Shown here: positions 1-9,628 of the stretch, piece by piece
Numbering within the stretch: position 1 is the stretch's first letter
How the letters are laid out: every line of letters starts with the position of its first letter
NCBI RefSeq assembly: GCF_900258475.1
Contig: NZ_LT984887.1
Location: 629,303 to 693,302 of the forward strand
Length of the DNA: 64,000 nucleotides
DNA from: Anaerococcus sp. Marseille-P3915
Lineage (GTDB): Bacteria; Bacillota; Clostridia; Tissierellales; Peptoniphilaceae
Reading direction: 5' to 3'
The notes under the pieces: model-generated
What the model was told of the DNA's origin: nothing
What the model saw: the letters and a program-made list of their open reading frames with translations, nothing else
The model's database searches: none
Position numbers and translations under genes: made by a program

Positions 1-1055
1 ACTAAAATAACATCTTTAATTCCAAACATATTCTTTGCTTCATTTAATCCATAAATAAATTTGATTTTACCTTTATTATATTTAAGATATCTAATAGCAG
101 AAGCTAAATTCAGTTTCTTCTTTAAATTAATATCTTCACCAATAGATAATTTAATACAAGCTTCAACCATATTTACTCCTGTCGAATAAGGAACTAAATG
201 TGTTGTTATATTATCTCCACCTAATCTAGCACCAATTTCAACAATCTTTGGACCATCTTTTGTCACTTTAATTTCTGTATGTGAAGGTCCATATGTGATT
301 CCAATTGCTCTATTAGCATCTACTGCAACTTTCTTTATCTTTTCAACTAATGAAGGTTCTAACTGCGATGGCTGACTATGACCCATCTCTACAAAGTATG
401 GTGCTCCTGTGGTTAACTTGTCTGTAACTTGTATAACATGGCAAATGCCATCTTTAGAAATTGTTTCTACACTGACTTCTGGTCCTTCCATGTATTCTTC
501 AACCATCAAAGTAGAAGAATTTGAATTATTTATACAATAATCATATATTCTTCTTAAATTTTCTGAATCATAATTGTCGACTAGTCTTATACCTCTACTT
601 CCTGAATTGTCAGCAGGCTTAATTATGCACCTATAATTTTTTTCTCTAATTTTATTGATTGCTTTAATGTAATCATCATAATTAGATACAGAAAAATACA
701 TAGGTATAGGAACATTATTGTTTCGCAATGCCTTTCTCATTTTAGACTTGTTAGTTGCATTTATAGCTGTACATTCATCTATCCCTACTAAGTTTAATTC
801 TTTTGCAACTTTTGCTACAGTAGTCATAGGCCTGTCACTTGCAATTGTGATTATACCATCTATTTCATTTTTCTTGGCTTCTTCTAATACTTTTTCTGTA
901 TCAGTAGTGCTAACTACAATTTTTTTATCTGCATATGAAAAACCTTCTGCATTAGGATTCATGTCAACTGCTATAACATATAGTCCCATTTTTTTTGCTT
1001 CCAAAATAGCGGGGATTTGTAAAATACTTGCCCCTAAAATCATTATTTTCTTCAT
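1..1055 (-). CDS. ATP-grasp domain ligase (3' end cut by window edge)
   Basis: A frame of 351 codons runs from an ATG at 1055 down to the window edge with no stop, so the C-terminus is missing. The start MKKIMILGASILQIPA is a pre-ATP-grasp Rossmann fold. KPADNSGSRG near residue 145 and EEYMEGPEVSVE near 185 fit the ATP-grasp core, and EIGARLGGDN near residue 273 matches the metal/ATP-binding strand of carbamoyl-phosphate-synthase-like enzymes. Such enzymes join a carboxylate to an amine using ATP. It is the last visible gene of the sugar-modification operon, 35 bp after the phosphoglycosyl transferase. A role in attaching an amino acid or other acid to the amino-sugar made by its neighbours is inference; the substrate cannot be read from sequence. 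The ribosome binding site (GAGATGG) is weak. Confidence 0.8.
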   Translation of the reverse strand, partial: MKKIMILGASILQIPAILEAKKMGLYVIAVDMNPNAEGFSYADKKIVVSTTDTEKVLEEAKKNEIDGIITIASDRPMTTVAKVAKELNLVGIDECTAINATNKSKMRKALRNNNVPIPMYFSVSNYDDYIKAINKIREKNYRCIIKPADNSGSRGIRLVDNYDSENLRRIYDYCINNSNSSTLMVEEYMEGPEVSVETISKDGICHVIQVTDKLTTGAPYFVEMGHSQPSQLEPSLVEKIKKVAVDANRAIGITYGPSHTEIKVTKDGPKIVEIGARLGGDNITTHLVPYSTGVNMVEACIKLSIGEDINLKKKLNLASAIRYLKYNKGKIKFIYGLNEAKNMFGIKDVIL

Positions 1056-1090
1056 GTTTAATACCATCTCAAATTATGCTTACATTAATT

Positions 1091-1726
1091 TTAATCTTCG
1101 ATTATATCTAAATTCCTGTTGACATTGTTTCTTTTTAATAATGCTAATATAGTCAGAAAAATAATCTTAATATCAAACAATAAGGATAAATGCTCAACGT
1201 AATAAATATCATTTTTTAGTTTTTCCTTTGTCAAAACAGAATTACGATTTATAGCTTGGTTATATCCTGTTATACCAGGCCTAACAGTAAGAATTATTTT
1301 TTCTTCTTCAGTATACTTGTCCAAATACATCGGTGTATCAGGTCTTGGACCTATAAAGCTCATGTCACCTAACAAAACATTTATTATTTGTGGAAGTTCA
1401 TCTATACTTGTTTTTCTAATGAATTTTCCATATTTAGTAACTCTTGGATCATCATCTCCATTATATGTTGAACCATCCTCTAACCTTATATCTGGTGCAT
1501 TTTCTTTCATAGAACGCAACTTATACATCTTAAATGGTTTTCCAAAAAGTCCTGTTCTTTCTGCCTTATAAAATATAGGTCCTCGATCTTCAATCTTTAT
1601 AACAATAAAGGAAATAAAAATAACCAACATAACTGGTATCATTAAAATTAATGAAAATATAATATCAAACATTCTTTTAGTTAACCTAAATGGCAGTGAC
1701 CCAGTTGCCACCATATCACTTGACAT
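1091..1726 (-). CDS. Small phosphoglycosyl transferase (PglC/WcaJ C-terminal family)
   Basis: This 211-residue protein is the minimal monotopic phosphoglycosyl transferase. The family moves a sugar-1-phosphate from UDP-sugar to undecaprenyl phosphate on the inner membrane face, the first membrane step of glycan assembly. One hydrophobic re-entrant segment (about 21-46) is followed by the conserved KMYKLRSM block (67-74), the catalytic Asp109-Glu110 dyad in SIDELPQ, DMSFIGPRP (121-129) and RPGITGYNQ (149-157). It overlaps the upstream epimerase by 11 bp and has an AGGAG at suitable spacing inside that gene's end, so the two are translationally coupled. The short PglC-like form fits the amino-sugar genes upstream (dehydratase and aminotransferase). 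Its exact sugar substrate is inferred only. Confidence 0.9.
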   Translation of the reverse strand: MSSDMVATGSLPFRLTKRMFDIIFSLILMIPVMLVIFISFIVIKIEDRGPIFYKAERTGLFGKPFKMYKLRSMKENAPDIRLEDGSTYNGDDDPRVTKYGKFIRKTSIDELPQIINVLLGDMSFIGPRPDTPMYLDKYTEEEKIILTVRPGITGYNQAINRNSVLTKEKLKNDIYYVEHLSLLFDIKIIFLTILALLKRNNVNRNLDIIED

Positions 1727-2726
1727 AATTAAATAGCTCCTGATACTTACTATTGTCTAAATCATTCTTATAATCTTGCATCATTAATCTAAAATCTGAA
1801 AACTTAGGGATATAACCAAAGTCATCCCTAGCTTTTTTCATAGAAAATAAATATGAAGTGGTATTATTTTGTATATCTGGTCTGTAGGTAATTTTAGATT
1901 TTTTTTCTATATTAGGGGCCCAAACATCCGCTATAATTTCTGCTTGTTCTTGTAATGTAACACCTTTACCAGATGACATGTTGTAAAGTCCTTGAGTACT
2001 CTCGCTTTTTATAGCCAAATAGAAAGCATGAGCTACATCTTTAACATAAGCTATGTCTCTACTTAAATTTCTATCACCAAAAATGCATAGATCCTTCCCT
2101 TCTTTTGCATTATCAATAAAAATTTTTAAGCCTGATTTTTTTATTTTCCCATTAACGTAAATAGAGTCGTGAGGTCCTACACCATAAACTGGTGGAAATC
2201 GAAACCAAGCATTTTTCATACTATATTGATTATTATAATATTGCATAATATCATTAGCAGCATTTTTAGAAAAAACATAAACAGCATGATCTCCTTCGTA
2301 TATATAATCTCGTGGTTCATCCTCAGTTATAAGTTTTTTGCCCCATGCACCTCTAACATCTGCATATGAACATGTAGATATAACTCTTTTTATTTTATTC
2401 TTTCTGCAATATTCAAGAAGATTTATTGTGCCAATAGTATTTACTTCAAAATATTCTGCAGCATTTTCTACATTTTCTAAATCTGCTTTGGAATTTGCTG
2501 GTAACAATCCACCCAATAATATTACTCCCTCTATATTCTGAGTTGGAAGTGAGTTAAAGTCTTCAGGTTTAGTTAAATCTAAATTAATATATTTCACACC
2601 TAATTTATCGTAATGTTCTCTGAACTTATTATTTCTCCCTGTTACTATAATATCGCAATCTTGTTTCAGAAATTCTTCTACGGTATATACACCTATAAAA
2701 CTAGACGCACCTATAATTAAATACAT
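1716..2726 (-). CDS. NAD-dependent epimerase/dehydratase (extended SDR)
   Basis: An extended short-chain dehydrogenase of 336 residues. The N-terminal nucleotide loop is GASSFIG (6-12), and the catalytic Tyr150-x3-Lys154 pair sits in YVFSK. GRNNKF after the second strand suits NAD(P) binding. Family members epimerise, reduce or dehydrate nucleotide-linked sugars in the cytosol. It lies between the aminotransferase (28 bp gap) and the phosphoglycosyl transferase (11 bp overlap) in one transcription unit, so a nucleotide-sugar substrate is likely. The start has GAGGAG 7 bp upstream. Base composition from here to the window edge looks more AT-rich than the genes to its right, as often seen in the variable part of a surface-glycan locus. 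Confidence 0.85.
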   Translation of the reverse strand: MYLIIGASSFIGVYTVEEFLKQDCDIIVTGRNNKFREHYDKLGVKYINLDLTKPEDFNSLPTQNIEGVILLGGLLPANSKADLENVENAAEYFEVNTIGTINLLEYCRKNKIKRVISTCSYADVRGAWGKKLITEDEPRDYIYEGDHAVYVFSKNAANDIMQYYNNQYSMKNAWFRFPPVYGVGPHDSIYVNGKIKKSGLKIFIDNAKEGKDLCIFGDRNLSRDIAYVKDVAHAFYLAIKSESTQGLYNMSSGKGVTLQEQAEIIADVWAPNIEKKSKITYRPDIQNNTTSYLFSMKKARDDFGYIPKFSDFRLMMQDYKNDLDNSKYQELFNYVK

Positions 2727-2754
2727 AAATCATGCTCCTCAATAATAATTATAA

Positions 2755-3957
2755 TTACAAGTATTTACTTAAAATTATTTCGTAGTTATTTATAACATAA
2801 TCAACTTCTTCATCTGTAAGCTTAGTATGAAGAGGTAGTGTTATTTCATTTTCATATCGCTTATAGGCATTTGGATAATTTTTTATATCAAAACCTAAAT
2901 TTTTATAAGCTGTTAATAGAGGAAGTGGTTTGTAATGTACGTTACAAGCTATTCCCGCTTTTGCCATTTCTTCTATTATTAAGTTTCTATCTTCTAGGCT
3001 TATTCCTGGTACTCTTGTTATATAAAGATGTCCTGATGATGAATGAATATCGTTATAATGGTCCAAGACTTCTATGCCTATAGGCTTAAATGCTGCACCA
3101 TATTTTTCAATAATTTCCCTACGTCTTTTTAGAAGCTCTGGGTATCTTTTTACTTGAGCTAGACCAATTCCAGCTAGGACATCTGTCATGTTGCATTTAT
3201 ACCATGGACCAACTACATCATACTCCCATGAGCCTAGTTTAGTTTTGCTTAAGGCATCTTTTGATTGACCATGTAAGGATAAAAGTTGATATTGTTTGTA
3301 TAATTTCTCATTATCTAATCCTTCTCTATCTTTCCATGTAGAGTATCCACCTTCAGCTGTAGTGAAGTTTTTAACAGCATGGAATGAGAAGTTTGAGAAA
3401 TCTGCTACTGATCCTGTCTTCTTGCCCTTATATTCAGCTCCTAAAGAGTGGGCAGTATCAGCAACTACAATTATCCTTCCGAAATTTTCTTGAATTTCAT
3501 TATTTGGCTTAAATAGATTCTTCTTTCTTTCTACTATTTCAAAGATTTTATCATAGTCACAAGGTATACCTGCTAGGTCAACAGGAATTATTACCTTTGT
3601 CTTTTCTGTAATAGCTTCTTCTAGCTTTTCATAATCCATCTCTAGATTATTTTCCTGAGTATCTACCATTACAATTTTAGCACCTACATGGTCTATTACT
3701 GAGGCAGATGCAGTATAAGTATAAGCACTGGTTATAACCTCATCTCCAAGTCCAATACCTAGGACTCTTAGGGTCATCTCAGCTGCAGCTGTCTGTGAAT
3801 TTAGGCATACACCTATGTTAGTATCAGTAAATTGATTTAATTCTTTTTCTAGTTTCTTTGTTTTTGGTCCTGTTGTTATCCATCCAGATTTGAGTGCATC
3901 AACAACTTCATCTATCTCTGCTTGTGATATGTCTGGTGGCGAAAATGGTATTTGCAT
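2755..3957 (-). CDS. DegT/DnrJ/EryC1/StrS-family PLP aminotransferase (nucleotide-sugar)
   Basis: This 400-residue sugar aminotransferase opens with the family's PPDIS...EIDEVVDALKSGW block. The PLP-contacting Asp167 lies in ADTAHS, and the Schiff-base Lys196 in FHAVKNFTTAEGG. The family transfers an amino group from glutamate to a 3- or 4-keto nucleotide sugar. Immediately upstream (1 bp gap) is a UDP-GlcNAc 4,6-dehydratase-like gene that would make the 4-keto substrate, so the pair resembles PglF/PglE or related steps producing a UDP-4-amino-4,6-dideoxy sugar. The start has a good AAAGGAG. No N-acetyltransferase of the PglD type is visible in the window; that step may be absent, elsewhere, or replaced by the ATP-grasp enzyme. 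Confidence 0.9.
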   Translation of the reverse strand: MQIPFSPPDISQAEIDEVVDALKSGWITTGPKTKKLEKELNQFTDTNIGVCLNSQTAAAEMTLRVLGIGLGDEVITSAYTYTASASVIDHVGAKIVMVDTQENNLEMDYEKLEEAITEKTKVIIPVDLAGIPCDYDKIFEIVERKKNLFKPNNEIQENFGRIIVVADTAHSLGAEYKGKKTGSVADFSNFSFHAVKNFTTAEGGYSTWKDREGLDNEKLYKQYQLLSLHGQSKDALSKTKLGSWEYDVVGPWYKCNMTDVLAGIGLAQVKRYPELLKRRREIIEKYGAAFKPIGIEVLDHYNDIHSSSGHLYITRVPGISLEDRNLIIEEMAKAGIACNVHYKPLPLLTAYKNLGFDIKNYPNAYKRYENEITLPLHTKLTDEEVDYVINNYEIILSKYL

Positions 3958-3958
3958 C

Positions 3959-5920
3959 TTAACTCCTTTGTTTTCCTATAAAAGTAGTAATAAGTTTATT
4001 AATTATGTCTACTATATCATCATTATCTAAGTGTTCTTCATTGATTACCGACTCTAGGTCTTGGAAGAAGTCTTCCCTTGAGAAATCTAATGGCTTCCCT
4101 ACAGATATGCCTTCGTGGACTGTTTCTGATAGGTTTTCCTCATCCATTAGCTTTTCTTCGTAGAGCTTTTCTCCTGGTCTAAGACCTGTGTAGACTATCT
4201 TCATGTTTATATCCGGTTCATAACCTGATAGCTTGATTAGCTGTCTCGCTAGATCATCAATCTTAACAGGATCTCCCATATCTAGGACGAATATTTCGCC
4301 ACCCTCAGCAATTGAGCCTGCTTGTAATACTAGTTTTACAGCTTCCTTAATTGTCATAAAATATCTAATAATATCAGGATGGGTAACTGTGACAGGGCCC
4401 CCTTCAGCTATCTGTCTTTTGAATAAGGGTATTACTGAACCATTTGACCCTAGGACATTTCCAAAACGTACTGCTACAAACTCTGTCCTTTGAGATTTGC
4501 CTGCTAATTTAATAGCTGGGTCGACTGTGAAGGTGTGGTCACCATCTCTTGCCACTATCTTGCTTAGCATATTGTAGTTCTGATTTTCTCTTACATCGTT
4601 TAGACCTTGGATTATCTTCTCACAGACTCTCTTTGTAGCTCCCATTATAGATGTAGGATTTACAGCCTTGTCTGTGGATATTAGGACAAAACGCTTAGTA
4701 TTATATATAAGTGATAAGAGTCCCACTATATAGGTACCTCTGACATTATTTTTGATAGCCTCCATTGGGCTTACTTCCATAAGTGGTACATGTTTATGGG
4801 CTGCTGCATGGAATACTATGCTAGGCTTATATGTTTCAAACACCTGCTTAACCCTGTTGTAGTCTCTTACTGATCCTATTAGAGTTAATAAATTTAAATC
4901 TTTATGAGTTCTTTTTAATTCTTGCTCTATGTCGTAGGCATTGTTTTCGTAAATATCGAATATTATAAGAAGCTTTGGACCATATTGGGCAATCTGCCTA
5001 CATAACTCTGATCCAATTGAGCCTCCACCTCCAGTGACGAGTACCACTTGGTCATTGAGATATTCATAGGTTTCGTTAGAAAATATTTTGACTGGTTCAC
5101 GACCTAGGAGGTCTTCTATCTCTACATCCTTCATCTTGGATACTGATAGCTTGCCTGATACTAGCTGATAAAGTCCTGGTAAGACCTTGACTTCTGCATT
5201 TGTATCGCTACAAATGCTTAAGATTTCTTTCTTATCTCTTTCTGCCGCAGAAGGTAGGGCTACTAGGATTAGGTCTACTAATTCCTTATCCACAAGCTCT
5301 TTTATCTTATCTCTACCGCCATAGATGATAGTATTATCTATATAGCGACCCTTCTTGCTTGGGTCATCATCTATAAATCCTACTACCTTTATTCTTGTAT
5401 TTTCCTGAATGTTGGATTTATTTATATCTTCCTTTATAGTTTGACCAGCTGATCCTGCACCAATTATTATTGCCTTCTTATATGAAGGATCTCTCCTTAG
5501 TGTATTATACTTAGCTTGAATAAGGAGCTTTTTAGCAAACCTTAGGGCGACTGTACCTGTATATTGCATAAGATATCCAAATATGAAATATGAGGCAGGC
5601 ATCCTTTGATATAATAATGTTATACCTATAATATGAGTGAGTAGCGATAGAATACAAGCCAAGCTAATATGAATAAGTTCATTATATGAAGCATATTGCA
5701 AAATCATCTTATAAAGTCTAAAAAATGAATATATAATAATTGTAATAGCTGTATTTATAAAAGCATATTTGGTAAACGCCGACAAGTACTCCATAGGTAT
5801 GGCTGAAAAATCCAAATCAAACCTAAAATACAAGGCAAAAAAGTATGAAAGATTGATTATTATAATATCAAAAAATAATAATATTAAAAACTTAATTAGT
5901 ATTCCCTTTTTATCCTTCAT
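3959..5920 (-). CDS. Membrane-anchored nucleotide-sugar 4,6-dehydratase (PglF/CapD-like)
   Basis: About 653 residues. Four hydrophobic segments occupy the first 130 or so residues, followed by a first Rossmann fold (AIIIGAGSAGQTIKED) and then the catalytic extended-SDR domain with VLVTGGGGSIGSELCRQ. STDKAVNPTS and MGATK carry the dehydratase active-site signature of the CapD/PglF/WbpM family, which converts UDP-GlcNAc to its 4-keto-6-deoxy form at the membrane. A longer frame starts at 5941, but the ATG at 5920 is preferred: GGAAGGAG sits 5 bases before it and the protein then begins MKDKKGILIK ahead of the first membrane segment. The start lies inside the end of the flippase gene (11 bp overlap). 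The aminotransferase follows after 1 bp. Confidence 0.9.
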   Translation of the reverse strand: MKDKKGILIKFLILLFFDIIIINLSYFFALYFRFDLDFSAIPMEYLSAFTKYAFINTAITIIIYSFFRLYKMILQYASYNELIHISLACILSLLTHIIGITLLYQRMPASYFIFGYLMQYTGTVALRFAKKLLIQAKYNTLRRDPSYKKAIIIGAGSAGQTIKEDINKSNIQENTRIKVVGFIDDDPSKKGRYIDNTIIYGGRDKIKELVDKELVDLILVALPSAAERDKKEILSICSDTNAEVKVLPGLYQLVSGKLSVSKMKDVEIEDLLGREPVKIFSNETYEYLNDQVVLVTGGGGSIGSELCRQIAQYGPKLLIIFDIYENNAYDIEQELKRTHKDLNLLTLIGSVRDYNRVKQVFETYKPSIVFHAAAHKHVPLMEVSPMEAIKNNVRGTYIVGLLSLIYNTKRFVLISTDKAVNPTSIMGATKRVCEKIIQGLNDVRENQNYNMLSKIVARDGDHTFTVDPAIKLAGKSQRTEFVAVRFGNVLGSNGSVIPLFKRQIAEGGPVTVTHPDIIRYFMTIKEAVKLVLQAGSIAEGGEIFVLDMGDPVKIDDLARQLIKLSGYEPDINMKIVYTGLRPGEKLYEEKLMDEENLSETVHEGISVGKPLDFSREDFFQDLESVINEEHLDNDDIVDIINKLITTFIGKQRS

Positions 5921-7451
5921 TGTTTCTCCTTCCAAATCCAACTTTAGTTTTGGCTATATTAATGAATTTTTGTATTTCTTTTATATTAGCAAAATAAATT
6001 AGTATCAAATATACTATTCCTGGAATTATAATAGATATCGCTAGTGATAATATCAAATTAAATCCTGACATCACTTTGAAATGTAAACTATAGGCTATGG
6101 CAGCCATAAAAGAAGATGATAAGACTATCTTAATCAAAGATGATAGGTTCTCCCTATAATCAAATTTGTCAAACTTGATATAATAAACGATACTTACTAT
6201 TATAGAAGCTACTGCTGTAGAAATGCTTGTAGCATAAGCTAGTCCATCTATACCATATTGTTTTACTAATATTATATTTAATACAAAGTTTATTACTTGT
6301 TGGATTAGAATTATTATTAATGGAGATCTGGAATCTCCTATCGCATAAAAGGCATTAGACAATATTCTCATAAAAGAAATGAAAATTATGTATGGGCTAT
6401 AAGATACAATAAGTGATGATACTATATTTGTATCTAAAGATGTGAAAGCATGCCTTTCATAAGCTAATTTTATAATTGGATTAGCTAGGGCCATTAGTCC
6501 AAATGTGGCCGGTATAACTAGGGCCATAGTGAGTATAGCTGATGATGAAAGCTTTTCTTTCATCTTATCGAGCTTTTTGGAATGAGCAAAGTTAGCTATT
6601 TCTGGAAAGGTAATTGTAGCTATTGTTAGTGTTATTACTTCTACTATGAAGTCTAGCATATTTTCAGTATAAAAAACCTTGGCTACTCCATCTATGCCAA
6701 CATAGGCTGAAGCCATCGATTTATCAACTAGTAATGATATTTTATTTGCAGCACTTGATATTATTACGGGAATCATTATTAAAATCATCCTATTTATATC
6801 AGGGTCAGCAAAATTTATTTTTAAACTATATTTAAAGCCTTTTTTCCTGCTAGCAAATGGAAATCTTATAAATTGTAAAATATTTGCTATCAGGGTTCCT
6901 ATTATAAGTATATATGGATTGTTGAAGGCTCCTGTCATAATAGTTGATGAAATAATTATTACATTAAGTATCAATCCTGATATTACTGGATCAATAAAAT
7001 TACCTTTTGCATTTAAATATCCTCTCATCACAGAGGAGTATAAGAATGTAAATATAGAAACTGCCATTATCCTGGTCCAAGATATGGCCATTTCTAAAGA
7101 ATGGCCAGACAGTTTTGGTGAGAATATTTTTGCTATTGGTCCTGCAAATAAAATAATTAATACAAATACTATTATTCCACAGACCATCAGAACGTTAATT
7201 AAGTTTGATGTAAATAGGTCAGCTTCTTTATCGCCCCTATCATTTTTAACCTTAGTATAGATTGGTATGTAGGCAGATACTATTCCAGCTACTACTGTAT
7301 ACATCATTATATCTGGAATAGTTGTAGCTGTGACATATATGGACTTAATCTCCCCAGCTCCAATAACAGCAGCCATTACTGATTCTCTTACAAAACCAAA
7401 TATTTTTGTAATAACAGTCAATATCATTATGATTACTGTCATCTTTCCCAT
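5910..7451 (-). CDS. murJ: MurJ/MviN-type lipid flippase
   Basis: A 513-residue polytopic membrane protein with about 14 hydrophobic segments. It begins with the MviN/MurJ-like TKIFGFVRESVMAAVIGAG stretch, in which the Arg-Glu pair of the first helix is a family hallmark. MurJ proteins flip lipid II, and relatives in glycan loci flip other undecaprenyl-linked oligosaccharides. Position favours the second role or a dual one: it is embedded in the glycan operon, 8 bp after the LCP gene and overlapping the dehydratase. Which substrate it moves cannot be told from sequence; if no other murJ exists in the genome it would be the essential lipid II flippase. The C-terminus is very basic (GRRNNEG). 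Confidence 0.85.
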   Translation of the reverse strand: MGKMTVIIMILTVITKIFGFVRESVMAAVIGAGEIKSIYVTATTIPDIMMYTVVAGIVSAYIPIYTKVKNDRGDKEADLFTSNLINVLMVCGIIVFVLIILFAGPIAKIFSPKLSGHSLEMAISWTRIMAVSIFTFLYSSVMRGYLNAKGNFIDPVISGLILNVIIISSTIMTGAFNNPYILIIGTLIANILQFIRFPFASRKKGFKYSLKINFADPDINRMILIMIPVIISSAANKISLLVDKSMASAYVGIDGVAKVFYTENMLDFIVEVITLTIATITFPEIANFAHSKKLDKMKEKLSSSAILTMALVIPATFGLMALANPIIKLAYERHAFTSLDTNIVSSLIVSYSPYIIFISFMRILSNAFYAIGDSRSPLIIILIQQVINFVLNIILVKQYGIDGLAYATSISTAVASIIVSIVYYIKFDKFDYRENLSSLIKIVLSSSFMAAIAYSLHFKVMSGFNLILSLAISIIIPGIVYLILIYFANIKEIQKFINIAKTKVGFGRRNNEG

Positions 7452-7459
7452 ATCTTCCC

Positions 7460-8881
7460 CTACTTGTTATTTTCTTCTATACTTTCCTTAACTTTGTTTT
7501 TAGAATCTTCGTTTGGTACCATCATATATAATCTAGAATCTGGCATGAGAGCTGATGGTAGGTCCATGGTACCCGCTCCTTCTAGAGCTTGGCTCTTTAT
7601 CTTCCATGATGTGCCTTCATCTAATTGTCTATTGACTAATTCTATCATTTTATCATAAGGCATGTTTGTGTTTACTGATTTGAGGGCTACACCTGCTATG
7701 TCTCCGAAGTTTAGGAGCATTTGAGGGCTAAGCATTTTTCTTATAATTCCCTCTATTATCCTGGTGTGGTTCTTGCCCCTGTCAAAGTCTCCTGCTGCTT
7801 GGTGGTATCTATCTCTTGCAAATACTAGGGCAGCAGTACCATCTAGGTGGTTTTTACCCTGAATGAAATTATAGCCATCCGCTGAAAATGCCCTTGGATT
7901 TTCTACTTCTATACCACCTAAGAGGTCTATTAAGTCTTTTAGGGTGGTGAAGTTGACCTTGGCATAGTAGTCGATATTCTCTCCAAAGAGGCCCTCTAGA
8001 GTTGCTATTGACTTGTCTACTCCATATAGGCCGGCGTGGGTTAGCTTGTCCTTGCCTATGCCTGGGATATCGACGTAGGAATCCCTAGGTATGGTTGTGA
8101 TTAGGACCTTGCCTGCTGTTGGGTTGACACTTATTATAAGGTTGACATCTGATCTAGACACTGTGGATAGGGATCCATAGGTGTCTATACCTGATATATA
8201 GACATTAAAGGAATCATCTTTAGCGACTTCTTCCTTTTCCTTTTCTTCGCTCTTGCCTTCTACTAGGACTGAGTCTAGGATTCTGGTCTGGTCTGCGAAG
8301 TCTTCGATGTTTTCTTCTATGATTTGTCTAAAGCCTTCATTGAGGAGGATTACTTCCTCTTTGCCGCTTAAAAGGCTCTTGGCCAGGGTTATATAGTCTA
8401 CGTATTTAACCTTGGATAGATTACCCTGATATTTGTCATTATATTCGCTTATTATCTTATCTATAGTTTCTTCATTGTCTGCCTCAGATGTAGCTAGACT
8501 AGCATCCTTTATATCCTCTAGGCTCTTATATGGTGAATCTTTCCTTACTATATAGGACATCTGTGTTTTTGTGATGTTCTTATTTTTGTTGATTTCATCG
8601 ATTGTCCTGATGGATGTATTGGCATAGGACATGGCGACTCCCTGGCCTAAGACAATAAAAACAAGGGCTATCAAATAAAGCACGTTAAAAGCGCCTTTGA
8701 TTTTACCCTTGGTGTATAAAAGAATATAGATAAGCATAAGCAAAATAGAGCTTCCTATTACTAGTATTCTGTATTTCATTGGTAGAATATTGTATCTATT
8801 GATAAAATAAGCAAAGGCTATATTCATCAATAATGAAATTATTATTATGATTTTTGGAAGATATTTTTTTATTCTTTCCAT
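7460..8881 (-). CDS. LytR-CpsA-Psr (LCP) family cell-wall glycan ligase
   Basis: A 473-residue protein with three hydrophobic segments at the N-terminus (about 9-28, 34-54 and 65-87), an extracellular accessory region, and an LCP catalytic domain beginning near YISGIDTYG. The phosphate-binding residues are in TTIPRDSYVDIPG, with further family blocks KLTHAGLYG, YAKVNFTTLKDLIDLLGG and FARDRYH. LCP enzymes transfer undecaprenyl-linked polymers to peptidoglycan outside the membrane, so this gene supplies the last step for the polymer made by the downstream genes. It is first in the visible operon, with GGAG 7 bp before ATG. The triple-membrane CpsA-like architecture fits capsule attachment. The start is well supported because no better in-frame ATG lies upstream. 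Confidence 0.92.
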   Translation of the reverse strand: MERIKKYLPKIIIIISLLMNIAFAYFINRYNILPMKYRILVIGSSILLMLIYILLYTKGKIKGAFNVLYLIALVFIVLGQGVAMSYANTSIRTIDEINKNKNITKTQMSYIVRKDSPYKSLEDIKDASLATSEADNEETIDKIISEYNDKYQGNLSKVKYVDYITLAKSLLSGKEEVILLNEGFRQIIEENIEDFADQTRILDSVLVEGKSEEKEKEEVAKDDSFNVYISGIDTYGSLSTVSRSDVNLIISVNPTAGKVLITTIPRDSYVDIPGIGKDKLTHAGLYGVDKSIATLEGLFGENIDYYAKVNFTTLKDLIDLLGGIEVENPRAFSADGYNFIQGKNHLDGTAALVFARDRYHQAAGDFDRGKNHTRIIEGIIRKMLSPQMLLNFGDIAGVALKSVNTNMPYDKMIELVNRQLDEGTSWKIKSQALEGAGTMDLPSALMPDSRLYMMVPNEDSKNKVKESIEENNK

Positions 8882-9150
8882 TAGTTTCTCCTGTGTTTAG
8901 TCTACCTATATTATCTTTTATTATAAGTTTTTTGCAAGATAGTAAAAAGCTTAACAAAATACTATGTGAATTGATTAAATTCATGTTAAGACATATTGGT
9001 ATATATTAAATTATAATATAAAATTGTGACTTTGTAAACAAAATCAAGGGTTCGTTTATGTTATTCGCCAATAAAGTCAAGAAAACTAAAATCAGTTGTT
9101 TTTTCTTGTGGGTTTGGGATGGAATTGGTTTGTTTTATGCGAAAACTTTA

Positions 9151-9190
9151 TCTCCCCTCGTTTCGACCGAGCATAGCGAGCTGAGAAATC
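9151..9190. repeat. Imperfect repeat, copy 1 (partner near 9629-9670)
   Basis: The motif tctcccctcgtttcgaccga and the following gagaaatc recur about 480 bp to the right with a few changes. Both copies contain short inverted gagc/gctc segments, so they could form hairpins in RNA. No coding or known RNA family was recognised. Confidence 0.55.
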
Positions 9191-9318
9191 TGAGATTTTT
9201 TTATTAATATTTTTAAAGATATATTTGTGCTTTGATTTAAGTAAATAATAACGCCGGAGTAGTTCTAATAGACTTCTCGACGGAGCTCGAAGAAAGGGAA
9301 ATGTAAGATACACCTACT

Positions 9319-9380
9319 GCCGATGTAGATACGGAACCCTATATATACATATCTATGAGTTCTCTCACTCCGTTCGAGAA
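9319..9380. repeat. Imperfect direct repeat, copy A
   Basis: Begins gccgatgtagatacggaacc and continues with ctatgagttctctcac and a gttcgag core. The same order of blocks occurs 192 bp to the right (copy B). The second half can fold on itself (gttctctcac / gttcgagaag). Function unknown; it resembles the small hairpin-forming intergenic repeats of low-GC Firmicutes. Confidence 0.6.
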
Positions 9381-9510
9381 GGGAAGGTGTCTGTTCGGAG
9401 AGGCTTCTCAGGACGAGCCGACGGGCTTGCCACTACTGTCGAAGCAAGGGTATTTTAAGTTTTCTGCGAAAACTTTTGTTTTTATGAGGTAATGGTTGTA
9501 TTTACTTAAT

Positions 9511-9573
9511 GCCGATGTAGGTACAGAACCCTTTATATAAAGAACCATGAGTCCTCTCACGAAGTTCGAGGAC
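9511..9573. repeat. Imperfect direct repeat, copy B
   Basis: Partner of copy A: gccgatgtaggtacagaacc, then accatgagtcctctcac and gttcgagg. Differences from copy A partly preserve pairing within the ctctcac/gttcgag hairpin, which hints at selection on RNA or DNA structure, though this was judged by eye only. Confidence 0.6.
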
Positions 9574-9628
9574 GGAGGTTGGCTGCGACCGAGCCATGTT
9601 TAAACACCATTTTTTCGACCGAGCTTGC

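Noticed and set aside
9092-9313. Short minus-strand frame in the gene-free stretch
   Set aside because: No ribosome binding site, low-complexity basic translation, and it runs across the repeat DNA; no reason to call it a gene.
9319-9573. T-box or other riboswitch in the repeats near 9.3-9.6 kb
   Set aside because: The T-box core AGGGUGGNACCGCG and other known riboswitch cores are absent, and the repeats are not in the leader of an amino-acid gene.
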